Below, one piece after another: positions 1-12,800 of a DNA stretch of 64,000 nucleotides (within the stretch, counting starts at the first letter, position 1; every line of letters begins with the position of its first letter). Below the pieces are notes generated by a model, which saw only the letters and a program-made list of their open reading frames with translations, searched no databases and was not told where the DNA came from. The stretch is from Henckelia pumila (lineage: Eukaryota > Streptophyta > Magnoliopsida > Lamiales > Gesneriaceae). Made by a program: the position numbers and the translations under genes. The DNA lies in assembly GCF_033568475.1 (NCBI RefSeq), contig NC_133121.1, positions 133,332,375-133,396,374 on the forward strand. The letters are read 5' to 3'.

Positions 1-261
1 ATCACCAATTGTATTTAGAAATGACATCATTTCGTCCACGAAATTTCCCCACAAAGTGCATGGCAATTTGTTGTGCCTGAAAATGCATTAATAGACATGG
101 AAGATATTATAATTAAACTTCATAATCTCCACAAAAATAAAATATGAAAATAACAATTTTTTACTCTAAATCTTCAATGGCAAAATCAATTAGCTTTGTA
201 GGACGGCCATTGATTTCTTTAGCTTTCGGGTTATCTCTTGAAATCATTGTCCCAATCACAT
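1..261 (-). CDS. RPA70-like single-strand DNA-binding protein, partial (two exons)
   Basis: Two exons are readable on the minus strand: 261-165 and 76-1, the second running off the window. Exon 1 follows a T-rich tract ending in TCTAG and ends at a GTAAAA donor. Exon 2 follows TTTTCAG. The splice joins GA to G, restoring a Glu codon and an open frame. The first exon reads DVIGTMISRDNPK and then INGRPTKLIDFAIEDLE; the second reads LPCTLWGNFVDEMMSF. This is the OB-fold pattern of plant replication protein A large-subunit-like proteins (family knowledge); similar domains also occur in Helitron-encoded RPA proteins. Upstream exons are not seen: copia sequence starts near 335, so the gene is probably cut or a fragment. 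Host RPA gene versus transposon-derived copy cannot be decided here. Confidence 0.65.
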
Positions 262-334
262 CTAGAAAAAAAAAGGATAAATTAACAAATTAAAATATAA
301 TAAAAAATTCTAAGATAATTAAAATACATTTCAA

Positions 335-616
335 TATTAGGAGACACTTTGCACAATCCCGTTCTATCTTGTTTCTAAGAGTTCTGATCTCTCTTGTTTC
401 TCTTCATAAAAGAGTTTCTTTAAAGCACTTTGTGTTCGAAGTTCTTTGGGTTTGCAGTGCTGCTACTCAAAGTTGTAAAGCGTTCTATCTTAGGAGACAC
501 TTTGCACAATCCCGTTAGCACCTAGGCGGGGCAAATTTTGTCTTAAAGAAAAAGAGTTAAACTCTTGGCTCGCTGTTTTGATCGTGTGGTTGCAAGTGGT
601 GAAATTTGTCGCTACA
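335..616 (+). repeat. 5' LTR (truncated) of the outer copia element
   Basis: Homologous to about 17210-17472. It ends in GCTACA at 616, 24 bases before the gag start codon. The part upstream of about 365, including the TATA region present in the 3' copy, is missing and replaced by a duplicate of internal LTR sequence. Confidence 0.75.
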
Positions 617-633
617 AGTTTAAGACAAAATTT
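533..633 (+). promoter_or_regulatory. Possible self-complementary primer site of the outer copia
   Basis: Bases 533-547 (AAATTTTGTCTTAAA) in the LTR are the exact reverse complement of bases 619-633, which start two bases after the LTR end, where the minus-strand primer normally binds. No TGG-initial tRNA-complementary site is seen there. The pairing is directly visible; its use in priming is inference. Confidence 0.4.
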
Positions 634-1179
634 TCGTTTCATGGCTACTGATCCATCTTCCAGTGATACGCCCCCACCACCGCCCCCTGTTACGCCACCA
701 CCACATGTTACGCCGCCGCCACCTACGGCTCCTGCTTCTACTGCCCATGCCGAGAAACCTGAGAAGTTCTCCGGTACTGACTTCAAAACATGTCAGCAGA
801 AGATGTTGTTTTACCTCACAACACTTCATCTTGCGAGGTTTCTGAAGGAAGTCGTTGTTGTTCCGGCACCGGATGCTGACACACAAACAAGGTCTGCTTT
901 CGATGCATGGTGTCACAGCGACTTCTTGTGCCGAAACTACATACTGAATGGGTTGGACAATACACTGTATAGTGTATATTCTGCAACCAAGACTGCTAAG
1001 GAACTATGGGAATCCTTGGAGAAAAAGTATAAGACCGAGGATGCTGGCACAAAGAAATTTGTAGTCGGAAAGTTTCTTGAGTTCAAAATGGTTGATACCA
1101 AGACGGTGATTAGCCAAGTGCAAGAGTTTCAAATCATCATCCATGATATAATGGCCGAAGGGATGATGATCAGTGAGTC

Positions 1180-4100
1180 TGAAACATCCTAGAACTTCTA
1201 GTGAATTTTTTAATGAAACATCCTAGAACTTCTAGTGAATTTTTTTTTTTAGACACTCTAAATATAAAATAATGAATATAAATATATATATCCCCATACA
1301 TATATATATCGTACTAAAAAAAATACTTTACTTAATTTAAAATACATATACACAATACATACAATAAAAGTACACACATTCAATTAAATACTTAAAAATA
1401 ACTTTTCTTAATTTAATATATATACACACATTAAACATAAATAATAACAAAAGTACAATGCATGCAAATAAATACCTAACATTAAATACTAAATAATAAT
1501 TTATAAGAATTCCATAATAAAACTCCTAAATAATATTTCTTTCACAAAAATTCATGAAAACTTAGAAAATAAATACTTAAATCTAAAATCCATGCATATA
1601 CTAAATATATATAATAATAAAACCTATGCGGAAATAAATATTCTAGTCTCAACATAAAATTCATAATTGAGCGATGGTCACGGGTACTAGCCGCCTGGAT
1701 ACTCATACGCCCTCGCCGCCAGTCGGGAACACATTAACTTCATTAATATTCTGCTCACCTGCACCATTTAAATCTAGTGAGCCTAGAGGCTCAACACGTT
1801 CTATCCTTATATAACAAAATAAAATCACACACAAGCACACATCATATAAAATACGTGGATAATAATTATACGTGCATGATCTTAAAATTATATGCATATA
1901 GACATGAATAAATAATTATAATGCTAAATCATCATGCTATAACATAATTAATCATACTTTATAAATCTCATAAAATAACTTATCATAATTTCTTAGTTCT
2001 CAACAGGTCGTATCCATGCCGGTGGCATCATACTGAGCGATTGATCAATCTTAAACCAACGTACGCGGCGGTGGGATTTCCACCTCTGTGCTGCCACTTC
2101 ACCAGCCCTCTCAGCTGGATCCATAAGTTCATCATACTTATACATCATTAGGAAGGTCACCGGGCCCAGGTATCCCGGCCTCCAACCACATCACTTTCCA
2201 CCTTCACTTCAACTTTCATAAAAATATATTTTTCATAACATACATTTAAACTTATCATAAAAATTTTTACATGATGCATGAACTTGAAAATTCTCACATA
2301 TTTCTTTATTTCATGAAAATTTGCCCGTAAATATATATTTAATTTATTTTCTTAAAAATCACACTTATATATCTAATAAAAATGCATGCATGAATTAAAT
2401 ATATATTTACGGACATTTATTTTTCCAAGGACTTGTTCGAGCTGCTGACCACTAGACTTAAACTCAAAAATTCCTAGACTGGCTCAAAAACCCAAAAGCC
2501 TAACCTGACCTGGCCCATTAAGCTTCATGGGCCTCCAGGCCCATGAGAAACTAATGGGCTCACTAACAACATAATTTAGGCCCATTAACTAATTAACTTA
2601 AAATTAAATTAATAAAATTATTAACTAACCATTAACTTATAAATTAAACGATAAAATTATTAAACCCGACACAACCTGGCCCAATAATTCTCATGGATCA
2701 CACGGCCCATGACAAATTAGTGGGCTCACTTCATTAATTATTTAATCCCAATAACCTAGTCCAATTAATTAATTAATCAAGTCCAAACCCATTAATTGTT
2801 AATTAATCTCTTATTTAATTAAAATAAAAACACCCGAGCCTAAATAATAAAAATCTAGACCCGGACTAAAATTATTTGACCCATCATTTTAGACCCGAAC
2901 CGGACCCGGATCCAAGGACCCAAGCCCGGCCCAAGAACACCCCAGCCCGGCCCACCAATGAATTCCCAACAGTACGTACAACCTGCACACACACATCCAT
3001 CTTCCTTACCTCTCGGCCGTGAGCAGTTCCTTCCTCCTTCCTACTGCCCAGCTCCAGCCACCCATGGCCGGAGAGCCGTCGGCAGGACCTCCCCAGGGTC
3101 CTGCCGAACCGACCAGACCAACCCCTGGTCCAGCCAGCTCCCTAACTAAGCCACCCGATCCCCTCCTTCCCTGTTTTGATGCGCAGACTGCGCATCCCAC
3201 CACCCTTCCCTTTTCTGACCAGCTCCGGCACCACCGGCCGGAACTCCGATATCTGGACCACCCCAGGGTCCAATTGCATCCCCAAGACCAGGCCTGACTC
3301 GAGCCAAGCCCATGCATGGCTCGGCCAAGCCCCCTAAACCCAACAGATGCCACTGCTCGCGCGTAGCTGCTGTCATGGCCGACTCCAGGATGGCTCCAGC
3401 CCTTCCAGCCATGAACCACCTAGCCAAAACCGACCCTAAGGACCCTAGCTCGAACCTTAAACCGATGGTTAGCTCCTCGAACAGCCCATGGATCAAAATC
3501 ATGCATAAATAATCCAACATGTAAATAAAACGTGAATGCTTGGCATGAACATGAAGATTTTTATTCTAAAACCACATACACATGCAACATCCAATATTTT
3601 ATGCATAAATCAGTGTATAATGATTTAAATGGTGTTCAAGAATGGATTCGAAACGTGCCTTGTTGAAGATTTGAACAAAACGTTGATATCGACGCGTATC
3701 GGGCTCGCCGGGACGACGGGACGACGAAGAACACCATAACCTTGAAGAGATCGGCTAAGAGCTAGTGTTTTCTGTCAAAAGTCTTGAGAATGGTGATGAG
3801 GAAGAAGGGGTGTCGGCTGAGTGGGGAGAGACGTAGGGTAGGGAGAAATTTGGGGTTTAATATTGGGTAGATTAGGTAGAAAATAGGATAATAACTAATA
3901 TAAATTAATTAGGTAGATAATATAACATAAATATAAGATTTTTAACTTTTAAAAATATCTACTAATCTGATATATAATATTAAATCACGAAATATAAAAT
4001 TAAAGGATTTTTAAATATCAATAAAAGTCATTAAAATGACTTATTTTGGCTAAAAATAAATCCTTAAATAAATATATTATTAAATACTAAAATTTTCTTG

Positions 4101-4402
4101 ACAAAATACCTTAAAATAATATTTTAAAGCTCCTAAAAATTCATAAAAGAATTTGGGTGAAAATAACATCTCGTCCGTCCACGGCCCCGCCTACGCGATC
4201 ATAAAATAAACTTTCTCAAATAAATTCATAAATCACATCATACCGATTTAAATGCCGAACCAATATTTAAAACATGCCAATAAATCACATAATTCACATA
4301 ATAACATATAAAATTAATTTAACACATTTTCACATTATTTTAAAATTATTAAATCCCCTAGTTATGCATGCGGATTTACGTGCCGAATTTCTGGGCGTTA
4401 CA
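1180..4402 (-). mobile_element. Gypsy-type solo LTR (A) inside copia gag
   Basis: It begins TGAAACATCC, ends GGGCGTTACA and is flanked by GAGTC at 1175-1179 and 4403-4407, a perfect 5-bp target duplication in gag. The reverse complement starts TGTAACGCCC, a common start of plant Ty3-gypsy LTRs, so minus orientation is likely. At 3223 bp with no second terminus inside, a solo LTR is the simplest reading. A 32-bp direct repeat opens it (1180-1211 and 1214-1245). The region 2880-3500 is C-rich. The last several hundred bases resemble 16300-17072. No coding sequence is credible here; open frames around 3000-3500 are compositional. Confidence 0.75.
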
Positions 4403-7283
4403 GAGTCCTTCCAAGTTGCTGCTATAATCGAGAAGCTTCCTCCTTTATGGAAAGACTTCAAGAATTATTTAAAGCATAAACACAAGGAAATGGGGCTCGA
4501 GGACTTGATAGTAAGGCTGCGAATTGAGGAAGACAATCGCAAGTCGGAGAACAAAGCTGGTAAGATACCGATGGAAGCGAAGGCAAATTTGGGGGAGCCA
4601 AACGCTATGAAGAAAAGAAAGAATTTTGGAAAAGATGTGAAGCAAGGGAAGAACAAGAAATGGAAAGGAACATGTTGGAACTGTGGGAAGACGAACCACA
4701 AGGCCAAGGATTGTCGCTTACCGAAGAAGGACAATCAATACCGGGCAAATGTGGTCCAACACAAATCTATGCCTATTGATTTGTCTGAGATAGATCTGTC
4801 AGTAGTGATCTTTGAGGCTAACATGGTTGATCATCCCAAAGAATGGTTTATCGACACTGGAGCTACGCGAAATGTCTGTGCTGACAAGGATCTATTCTCG
4901 AAGTATACTCCTATAAGTGGACGAGAGCTCTATATGGGTAACAATGCGACTTCTAAGATCGTTGGATTAGGCAAAGTGGTGATCAAGATGACTTCGGGAA
5001 AAGAGCTTACTCTCATCGATGTCCTCCATGTTCCGGACATAAGAAAGAATCTTGTATCAGGGTCTAGACTGGTCAAGGCCGGATTTAGAATAGTGTTTGA
5101 AGTCGGCAAAGTTGTAATCATGAAAATTGGACAGTTCCTAGGAAAAGGATATATAGAAAAGGGATTGTTCAAAATGAATGTAATTACTGTACTCCGTGAT
5201 CTTGAAAGTAATAAAGTTAATGCTTTGAATTACTTGGTTGAATGTTCTAATTTATGGCATACTAGATTAGGACATGTTAACTTCAACACTTTGAGAAAAC
5301 TTGGGAAATTAAATCTTATTCCAAGAACTAAGATTGATTCAAACTACAAATGTGAAATATGTGTTGAAGCTAAATTAACTAAAGTACCTTTTCACACAGT
5401 GGAAAGAAGTACAATACCTCTAGAACTAGTTCACACCGATGTTTGTGATTTAAAGTTTGTTCAAACTAGAGGTGGGAAAAAGTACTTTATTACATTCATA
5501 GATGATTGCACAAGATTCTGCTATGTGCTTCTTTTAAGAAGCAAAGATGAAGCTCTTGAAGCATTTAAGACCTATAAGAATGAAGTCGAAAATCAATTAG
5601 GCAAAAGAATCAAGAAAATTCGTAGTGATAGAGGAGGTGAATATGTTGCTCCATTTGAAAAATTTTGCAATGAATCTGGCATTATTCATCAAACAACTGC
5701 TCCTTATTCACCACAATCTAATGGTGTTGCGGAAAGAAAAAACCGTACTCTGAAAGAAATGATGAATGCCATGCTAATAAGTTCTGGACTTCCCCAAAAC
5801 TTGTGGGGGGAAGCAATACTTTCGGCAAATCATATTCTTAACAAAATTCCACATAAAAAGAAAAATGAAACTCCTTACGAATTGTGGAAAGGACATAAGC
5901 CCTCATACAAATACTTGAAAGTGTGGGGGTGTTTGGCGAAAGTAGAAATACCAAAGCCAAAACAAGTGAAGATTGGACCTAAGACTGTAGATTGCATCTT
6001 CATTGGATATGCAAACAACAGTAGTGCATATAGATTCCTAGTGAAAAAGTCAGTGATTCCTGATATACATGAAAATACCATTATTGAATCAAGGAATGCT
6101 GCATTTTTTGAGAACGTCTTTCCTTGTAACGAAGGAAAAGAAAAGAGATCTTCGAAAAGAGTTCATGAATCCAATAATGAGGAAACTCATGAAAACGAAG
6201 AACCAAGGCGTAGTAAGAGAGCTAAAATAGCTAAAACTTTTGGTCCTGATTTTCTTAGTTATGCTATAGAAAATGATCCAAGGACCTTAAGCGAAGCGTT
6301 ATCTAGTCCTGACGCTCCGCTTTGGAAAGAGGCCATAAAAAGCGAAATAGATTCCATCATGCAAAATCATACTTGGGAGTTAGTAGATCTCCCACCGGGA
6401 AGCAAACCTTTAGGATGCAAATGGATCCTAAAAAGAAAATACAAAGCTAATGGATCTGTTGAAAAATACAAAGCAAGGTTAGTGGCCAAAGGATTTAGAC
6501 AAAAAGAAGGGTTGGATTTCTTCGACACTTATTCACCTGTTACAAGAATAACGTCTATTCGAGTACTTATAGCAATTTCTGCTTTAAATAATCTCAAAAT
6601 TCATCAAATGGATGTTAAAACGGCCTTTTTAAATGGTGAGTTAGAGGAAGAAATATATATGGCACAACCTGAAGGATTCATTGCTCCCGGCCAAGAAAAG
6701 AAAGTGTGTCGACTCATTAAATCATTGTATGGGCTCAAACAAGCTCCTAAACAATGGCACGAAAAGTTTGACAAAACAATGATGTCAAATGGATTCAAAA
6801 TTAATGAGTGTGATAAATGTGTTTATATAAAAGGCACACATGACTCATATGTAATTGTTTGTCTATATGTAGACGACATGCTCATAATGGGTAGTAATCA
6901 TGATATCATCATGAAAACTAAGAAAATGTTGACAAAACATTTTGATATGAAAGATATGGGAGAAGCTGACGTTATCTTAGGAATTAAGATTGTAAAAGCG
7001 CCTGAAGGAATTATCCTAACACAATCTCATTACATTGAGAAAGTACTTAGGAAATTCAACGCATATGACATCACACCGTTAAAATCACCCGTGGATTTAA
7101 GTTTACATTTATCCAAAAATCGAGGTGAACCCGTATCTCAACAGCAATATGCAAGGATAATTGGGAGTCTAATGTATATTACAAATTGTACTCGTCCTGA
7201 TATTGCATACTCAATAAATAAATTGAGTAGATTTACAAGTAATCCTAGTAATGATCATTGGAAAGCGTTGGAAAGAGTATTTA

Positions 7284-8783
7284 TGTAGCGACCCTACCCG
7301 GATCCACTACCTAATTAGAGTTAGGAGCATAATTAAACATGCTTTAAATAAATCGCTACGGAAGACTTAAATAAAAACAGACCGGCAGAATACAACCGGT
7401 TAAACAAATTCGATTTATACAACCAAATCGAATAAATAGCCTAAAGGAAAAACCTACAGCTAATCCTGCTGTCTTCACTGGTTGCTGGCTACTCCAAGCT
7501 CCTCGTGCTCAAACCTGCACCTACACCTGCCCCGTCGAATGGGGTGTCCAGATACACAGAAAATACTGGACGTGAGCTCTAAGCTCAATACGAAAGCACT
7601 GGGTAAAACATACAAATATGATGCATGCAAATGATAGGGTATCCATATCTGGGATAACTGTATACAAATGCTCTGTAATGGCGCCTAGGACATGAGTGGT
7701 ACAACCAGGGGAGCAAACCCCGTGTACACTGCTCATTCCTACAGGACGTGGACCGTGTCCCCCAGATGCTAATCACCCATGACCCGTCAGTCACTGGGCC
7801 CTAGACATCACCCGTCCTAACAGGGCTGAGCAGCCCTACATGACTCATCTCAAAAGATGGATAGGCACAATATGATATGCACATGCTGCATAATAATATG
7901 ACACACAAATGCAACATATAAGCATGCAAACCCGCTGGCTATCTCAGTCTGTACTTACGTACCTTTCTACAGGCAGTTCCTAGCAGTCCCACTCTAGGCC
8001 TACATCAGCTCTACAATGCAAATATCCATGCATCAATAATTAAGCTCTAAAAGCCTTAACTAAGCTATTGCATACTCCTAAATAATTTAAGGAGACCATA
8101 GCTATACCTGCGTCCGTCGTCAGCCCGTTGATGGCGACTACCTTGCAACTAGGGGAACACCCCTGCTGCAGCTCCACAGCCTCGAGCACTGCTCCGCTAC
8201 ATGAGCACTGCTCCGCTACTATGTCAGACACTGCCTGACTATACTAAAATATGTTCCTTACTCCAACTCTAAAATAAGAGTACCCAAAGCCCTAAAAATA
8301 GAGCCACAAGGCGAAGGAGAGGAATTCGGTGCGCTTTGAAATGAAGCCCTCGTGCCTATATTTATAGACAACGATCGGAAGTTCCGTTTCCGATTCGAAA
8401 GCTCCGAACGTGCAGATCGGAAGCTCCATTCCTCCGATCGGAAGCTCCGATTCCACGTGTCAATCTCAACCACATGCAACCACACACCTGTCACCGACAG
8501 CCGATCGGAAGCTCCGATTGCTGATCGGAAATTCCGATCTCCATGCTTCCGAAGTGGTTCCGATTAGGTTCCGATGTCACCAAGATCGGAAGCTCCGATC
8601 CTGGATCGGTGGTTCCGATCCCACTCGAGTCTTGGGCCTTCTAAGCCATTTTCGAGTGTCCTGGATCCATTTCTGAACTCCGTTAATTCTTTTGAAATTT
8701 TCTTAATCATGTTTTACTTAATCCAACATGATTACATGATTAATATACTCATTAATCTCTAATTACGGATACGGGTCACTACA
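7284..8783 (-). repeat. 3' LTR of the nested gypsy-like element
   Basis: 1500 bp. It carries a TATA-like box on the minus strand (TCTATAAATATAGG, about 8356-8369) with the hairpin array at 8373-8621 immediately upstream of it. It ends at the polypurine tract side of the interior. Confidence 0.85.
8373..8621 (-). repeat. Array of ATCGGA-AGC-TCCGAT hairpin units in the LTR promoter (copy 1)
   Basis: About nine degenerate copies of GATCGGAAGCTCCGAT lie in roughly 250 bp. Each unit has 6-base inverted arms (ATCGGA and TCCGAT) around a 3-base loop. Variants include GATCGGAAATTCCGATC and GATCGGTGGTTCCGATC; in these the arms stay complementary while the loop changes. The array ends a few bases upstream of the LTR TATA box on the minus strand, so an enhancer-like role is plausible but inferred. 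Confidence 0.8.
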
Positions 8784-11700
8784 TTCTCCCCCCCTTAAAA
8801 GATTTCGTCCTCGAAATCTAGGGTAAAACCTCGAGAACGTATTAGAGACCCTTGTCGAATTCTCTGCAAGCTCCATTAATGCTGAACCGCATTAACATTT
8901 TCCCAGCTGAAAACCATTGTTTTACTGGTCGACAATCGAACTCCTCTAGTACTAGCATATCACAACACTGATACGCCTTCCTTCCTGACCGCGATCTCCC
9001 TGATCACGAAGGATACAAACACTCGTTTGATCGAGATCATCATCCCAAGGAAAAGTCTTAGATTGAAGAAGACCAAGTCATAACCTGACTGGTTTAAGAC
9101 ATTCGTCGAATCACTAATTGCGTCTAAACCACCTAATGGTTTCAAAAGCTCTCGGTGCTCACACCTCTAGTCAGGAAGAACACTGATCCCAACACTGTGT
9201 TGACTCTACAAAACCCAAATTTCTTCTTAAGAGGATCTAGTTGATACAAAGCTATACTCCCAACGTAACAGCTCACAACTATCCCTAGACTGGTTACTCC
9301 CCCATGCTCCCTGAAGCACAACCGACTTCCCAAGCAATACTGGGAACTTAAACCATCATGTCTAGTACGTTCTACAGTCCATGTTTCCTAGTATGATTCA
9401 GCACTATGTCTCGATGAGAACTATCATCGCTTGCCAATAATGACGCTAAGTCATATCCTAGCCATTGGCCTGCGATGCTACGCGTAATCCAATGGAAATC
9501 ATCATACCTCTGATGATCTACACCATATCGATCATAGGTTATTCACCTCATGAATCCCAATCGTTGGACATCCTCCTGATAGTTATACACACTCGCAACC
9601 ACTGTACACACATCAAGACTAAGGCAAGTTTCCACCAATATGCTCGATTGGGACATTCCACAGTACACAGACATATGGAAACGCTTCCTTTTCCGTCTCG
9701 AAACTCGACAGTTATATGCGTCTGGTATAATTCAACTCGGAGTCTCTGATAATACCATCAGCTCATACCAATTTTCCAAGGTTTGAACATAAAGATCTTG
9801 GAACTAAATCCCAACGGATTCTCGATAGTCAAATCGCTTTCTTGCTGAACGCAGCAGCCTCAACACTGAACGAACTAATTCATCGGATAACTGATGTCAA
9901 TACAAGTGCACATTTCTCGTTGGATCTCAACCCAACGGTATACTAAGACATCATCACAGAAGCACTATCCTGTGAGTTACAAATTCCTTTGCTTGTTTCT
10001 CCTGTCAAGTTAATACCTAACTTGACCATACAAGTCCAATTGTAATCGTTCCTGATTACAGAAATCTCCAATTATTCGTCTCTGTCAATCCTAGAGACTT
10101 TAAATCAGTACCTGCTCCGAGAATGTACCAAGTACTCATCTCCTAAGCACTTAAGCAACAAATTACTATCCCAAGTATTTCTCAATTGCTATATCCAAGT
10201 CATCACCGATTGTCTTAACCAATCAAAATCATCGATCTACTGATGCTCGCACACATCCGATCAGACAACCACTGATCATTTAAGCCTACGTGGCTCAATC
10301 AATAACCATGACTCAGCTGCCACGAAGAACTATTTCCAAACACTTGGAATACCCAAAATCGCTCTAGTTCAATATACCCACACTTTAGTAATCAGACACT
10401 AGTTATAAGTAGTCTATCGACACAATCCCGTGCCTTACTACTGACGATTGTCTCCTATATTGAACTTAATCAACCTAATCCGACAGAGTTTAGCCAAAAG
10501 CCACTGGTAGTCATCAGCACCGATCCCATGCCACCTTAGCACTACCAATCGTTGTCTTGTTCACCCAAGGCAAACACCAAGACAAACTAAACCCAAGAAT
10601 GCTCGTAACCTATCCACTTAGATCATTTCCATCCCATGGAAAACTTCTACGCTCAACTTCTGAAAATATCAGACATACCTAGCGCAAACACTGGACTCCC
10701 TATCATTGCCTCGTTCATTCAGAATGAACACCACGGCTCGTCAAGTCCAAGAATAATAACTAACGAATCCCCAAAGATTTTCACAATCTTCGAACACTCT
10801 CCTGATCATATCCCTTGTTAAGATTGTGCAACAATTTAAGACTAAGGTAGCTTACCTCAATAACCACCTGGACAACCACCAAGGTTTCACGGTTATAGGC
10901 CACGCTTCCCTCACATCTCAAATAGTCATGTACAATCCCTAACACTTGATATAATCCATCGCAGATGAAGTCATTCATCATGGAGTAGTCCTTGCATTCG
11001 AGTCGAAGTCTTAAAACAACATTCCATCCAAGTTCTTGGGTAATTCCTATCACAGGAAAACTCTAACCACAATTCTGATGACAACCCCTAGTCATCGCTG
11101 GTAGAAATTTGTCCTCCTACTAGATCCACACATCTAGCAATAATTTAAAGGTTGAAACCTAACTGCTCAAAGTACACACTCATCAAGGAAATCCCTCCCA
11201 GACTGGTTCCCACAGCAGAACATAAACAATATCTCTGGCACGCCAGAAGATATCGAACCATCGATATCAAACCTGATATCTAATCCAAGATCATACCTTA
11301 TCGTGACTGCCACCAAATCCCTAGACTAAGTAGCCTTCCCACCGCCATCTCCTGAAGCACAAAGGCTCCCAGGTAATGCTGGCATAGGGTCGCGCCCCCT
11401 CACATCTAGTCATGGTCATAGTCCACAACTCTCGGCATATACTGGACCTGGTATCTCGACGAAACCCGACATCACAAGTCTCAATCTAACGAAGGTCAGA
11501 CAGCCTACTGTTCTAAGGAAACAACCTAGAACAAAGCCCCAAATGTCCTAAATCGAACAATAATCTTATGCCTCTAGATGAGTCCACTCATCGCTGGCAC
11601 ATCCTTAGTCCACTGACTAACTAGGTCAATCCTAGGAAAACGCCTAGACTAACTACAAGTCAAACTATCGCAGTTGGCTCACTCGAATCCCATGAGTTAC

Positions 11701-12800
11701 CACAGTTGAACATAAATCAACTAAAACAATGCCAATCTTAGCAAAAATCATTCGCAATCATTCACGAATTGCTGGATAACTAAAACATGTATCATTGTTT
11801 CCATTTATGTACAATTTTTCAATTACAATCTCATGTAATACATACAGTATTCAAAATACAATGAAATGTACAATTAAACTTGAAATAATACAATCATAGT
11901 ATGATGATTCCTTACAACTGAAATACTGTTTACAACTACAACGATACAGTATTTCAAATCATCGTACAAATCTTGTTCCTTGAGCATGAAGCTTCTCATC
12001 GACACACGCATCTATGCAAGCATACTCCCGTCCAAGTCTCTCTATATGTCCTCCTACGAAGAACTCCGGAGAAATGGCATGTGATAGCTAACCAGCTATG
12101 CTCTGCGTCAGTGCATGTCAGTCGAACTCTCCTTCTCGCGATCTAACATCAGCCTTCTTCTTGTAACTACATCATGCTTTTGAACATGAAGTTTCCCGTG
12201 CGTGTACCAAAAGCATCGATACAAGCATACCGGCAAAACTATGTTCTACATGAGGTTAAAGACCTCACGCTCGAAACCTGTCATGCTTTAGGCACTCGAG
12301 ACATTTCTTAGTGAAGGTCTATATGACAATCTCTCCAACTACGAATGGAGAATCTTCAGAGTAGTGTCATCATGGTAATGACTATACAGATGCAAGCATC
12401 AAGTAAGTCCCCACCAATCCTCTGCCACTGCCTCTGGTATCCGGTACTCGATCCAAAGCTAGGACCCATATGAGTAGAAGTCTTGAAAACTCCGGCACGA
12501 TCCATCTCTCATGTGCGCGCTTGCTGGAATCCCATAAGCCATATCTTCAGAAATCTTGCCGATTACGATAGTCTTGGGGTAATCCAACCGCCTCATCAAT
12601 TTACGCTCTGTAGTCAGCATATTCATGCTACTACTGGTGTTCTTATCACTGTCGCTTTCCTTATAGTAAGAACTTCTGTCGCAGACCTTGGTAATGAAGA
12701 ATCAAATAATCCTTAGGTCTCACCAATCCTACAAGGATAATCCAAAGTCTCAGTACTATATCCCAAGTCTCTTGCATGCATATGCTTTGATACCAATAAA
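8784..12800 (-). other. Non-coding interior of the gypsy-like element
   Basis: Polypurine tract at about 8784-8800 and primer-binding site at 12784-12795 (complement TGGTATCAAAGC, five bases from the LTR), resembling an initiator-methionine tRNA site. Between them I see no coding frame, conserved motif or long repeat; all open frames are short and have no recognisable domain. Confidence 0.7.

Noticed and set aside
490..916. Glycine-rich and basic frames on the minus strand and an overlapping plus-strand frame near copia gag
   Set aside because: They are the complement and shifted readings of the proline-rich Gag start.
2958..3520. Several overlapping frames on both strands in a C-rich region
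   Set aside because: They arise from low stop density in GC-rich DNA inside a gypsy LTR; frames on both strands are equally open and no domain is visible.
1175..4407. A complete LTR retrotransposon rather than a solo LTR
   Set aside because: No internal pair of long direct repeats, primer site or purine tract could be found between the target duplications.
8373..8621. CRISPR-like array of regularly recurring palindromes
   Set aside because: Spacing is irregular, units are degenerate, it lies in a plant retrotransposon LTR and repeats in the partner LTR; no relation to CRISPR.
8784..12800. Short frames of 60-95 codons inside the gypsy-like element
   Set aside because: No Gag, RT, integrase or other motif; lengths are as expected by chance in this composition.
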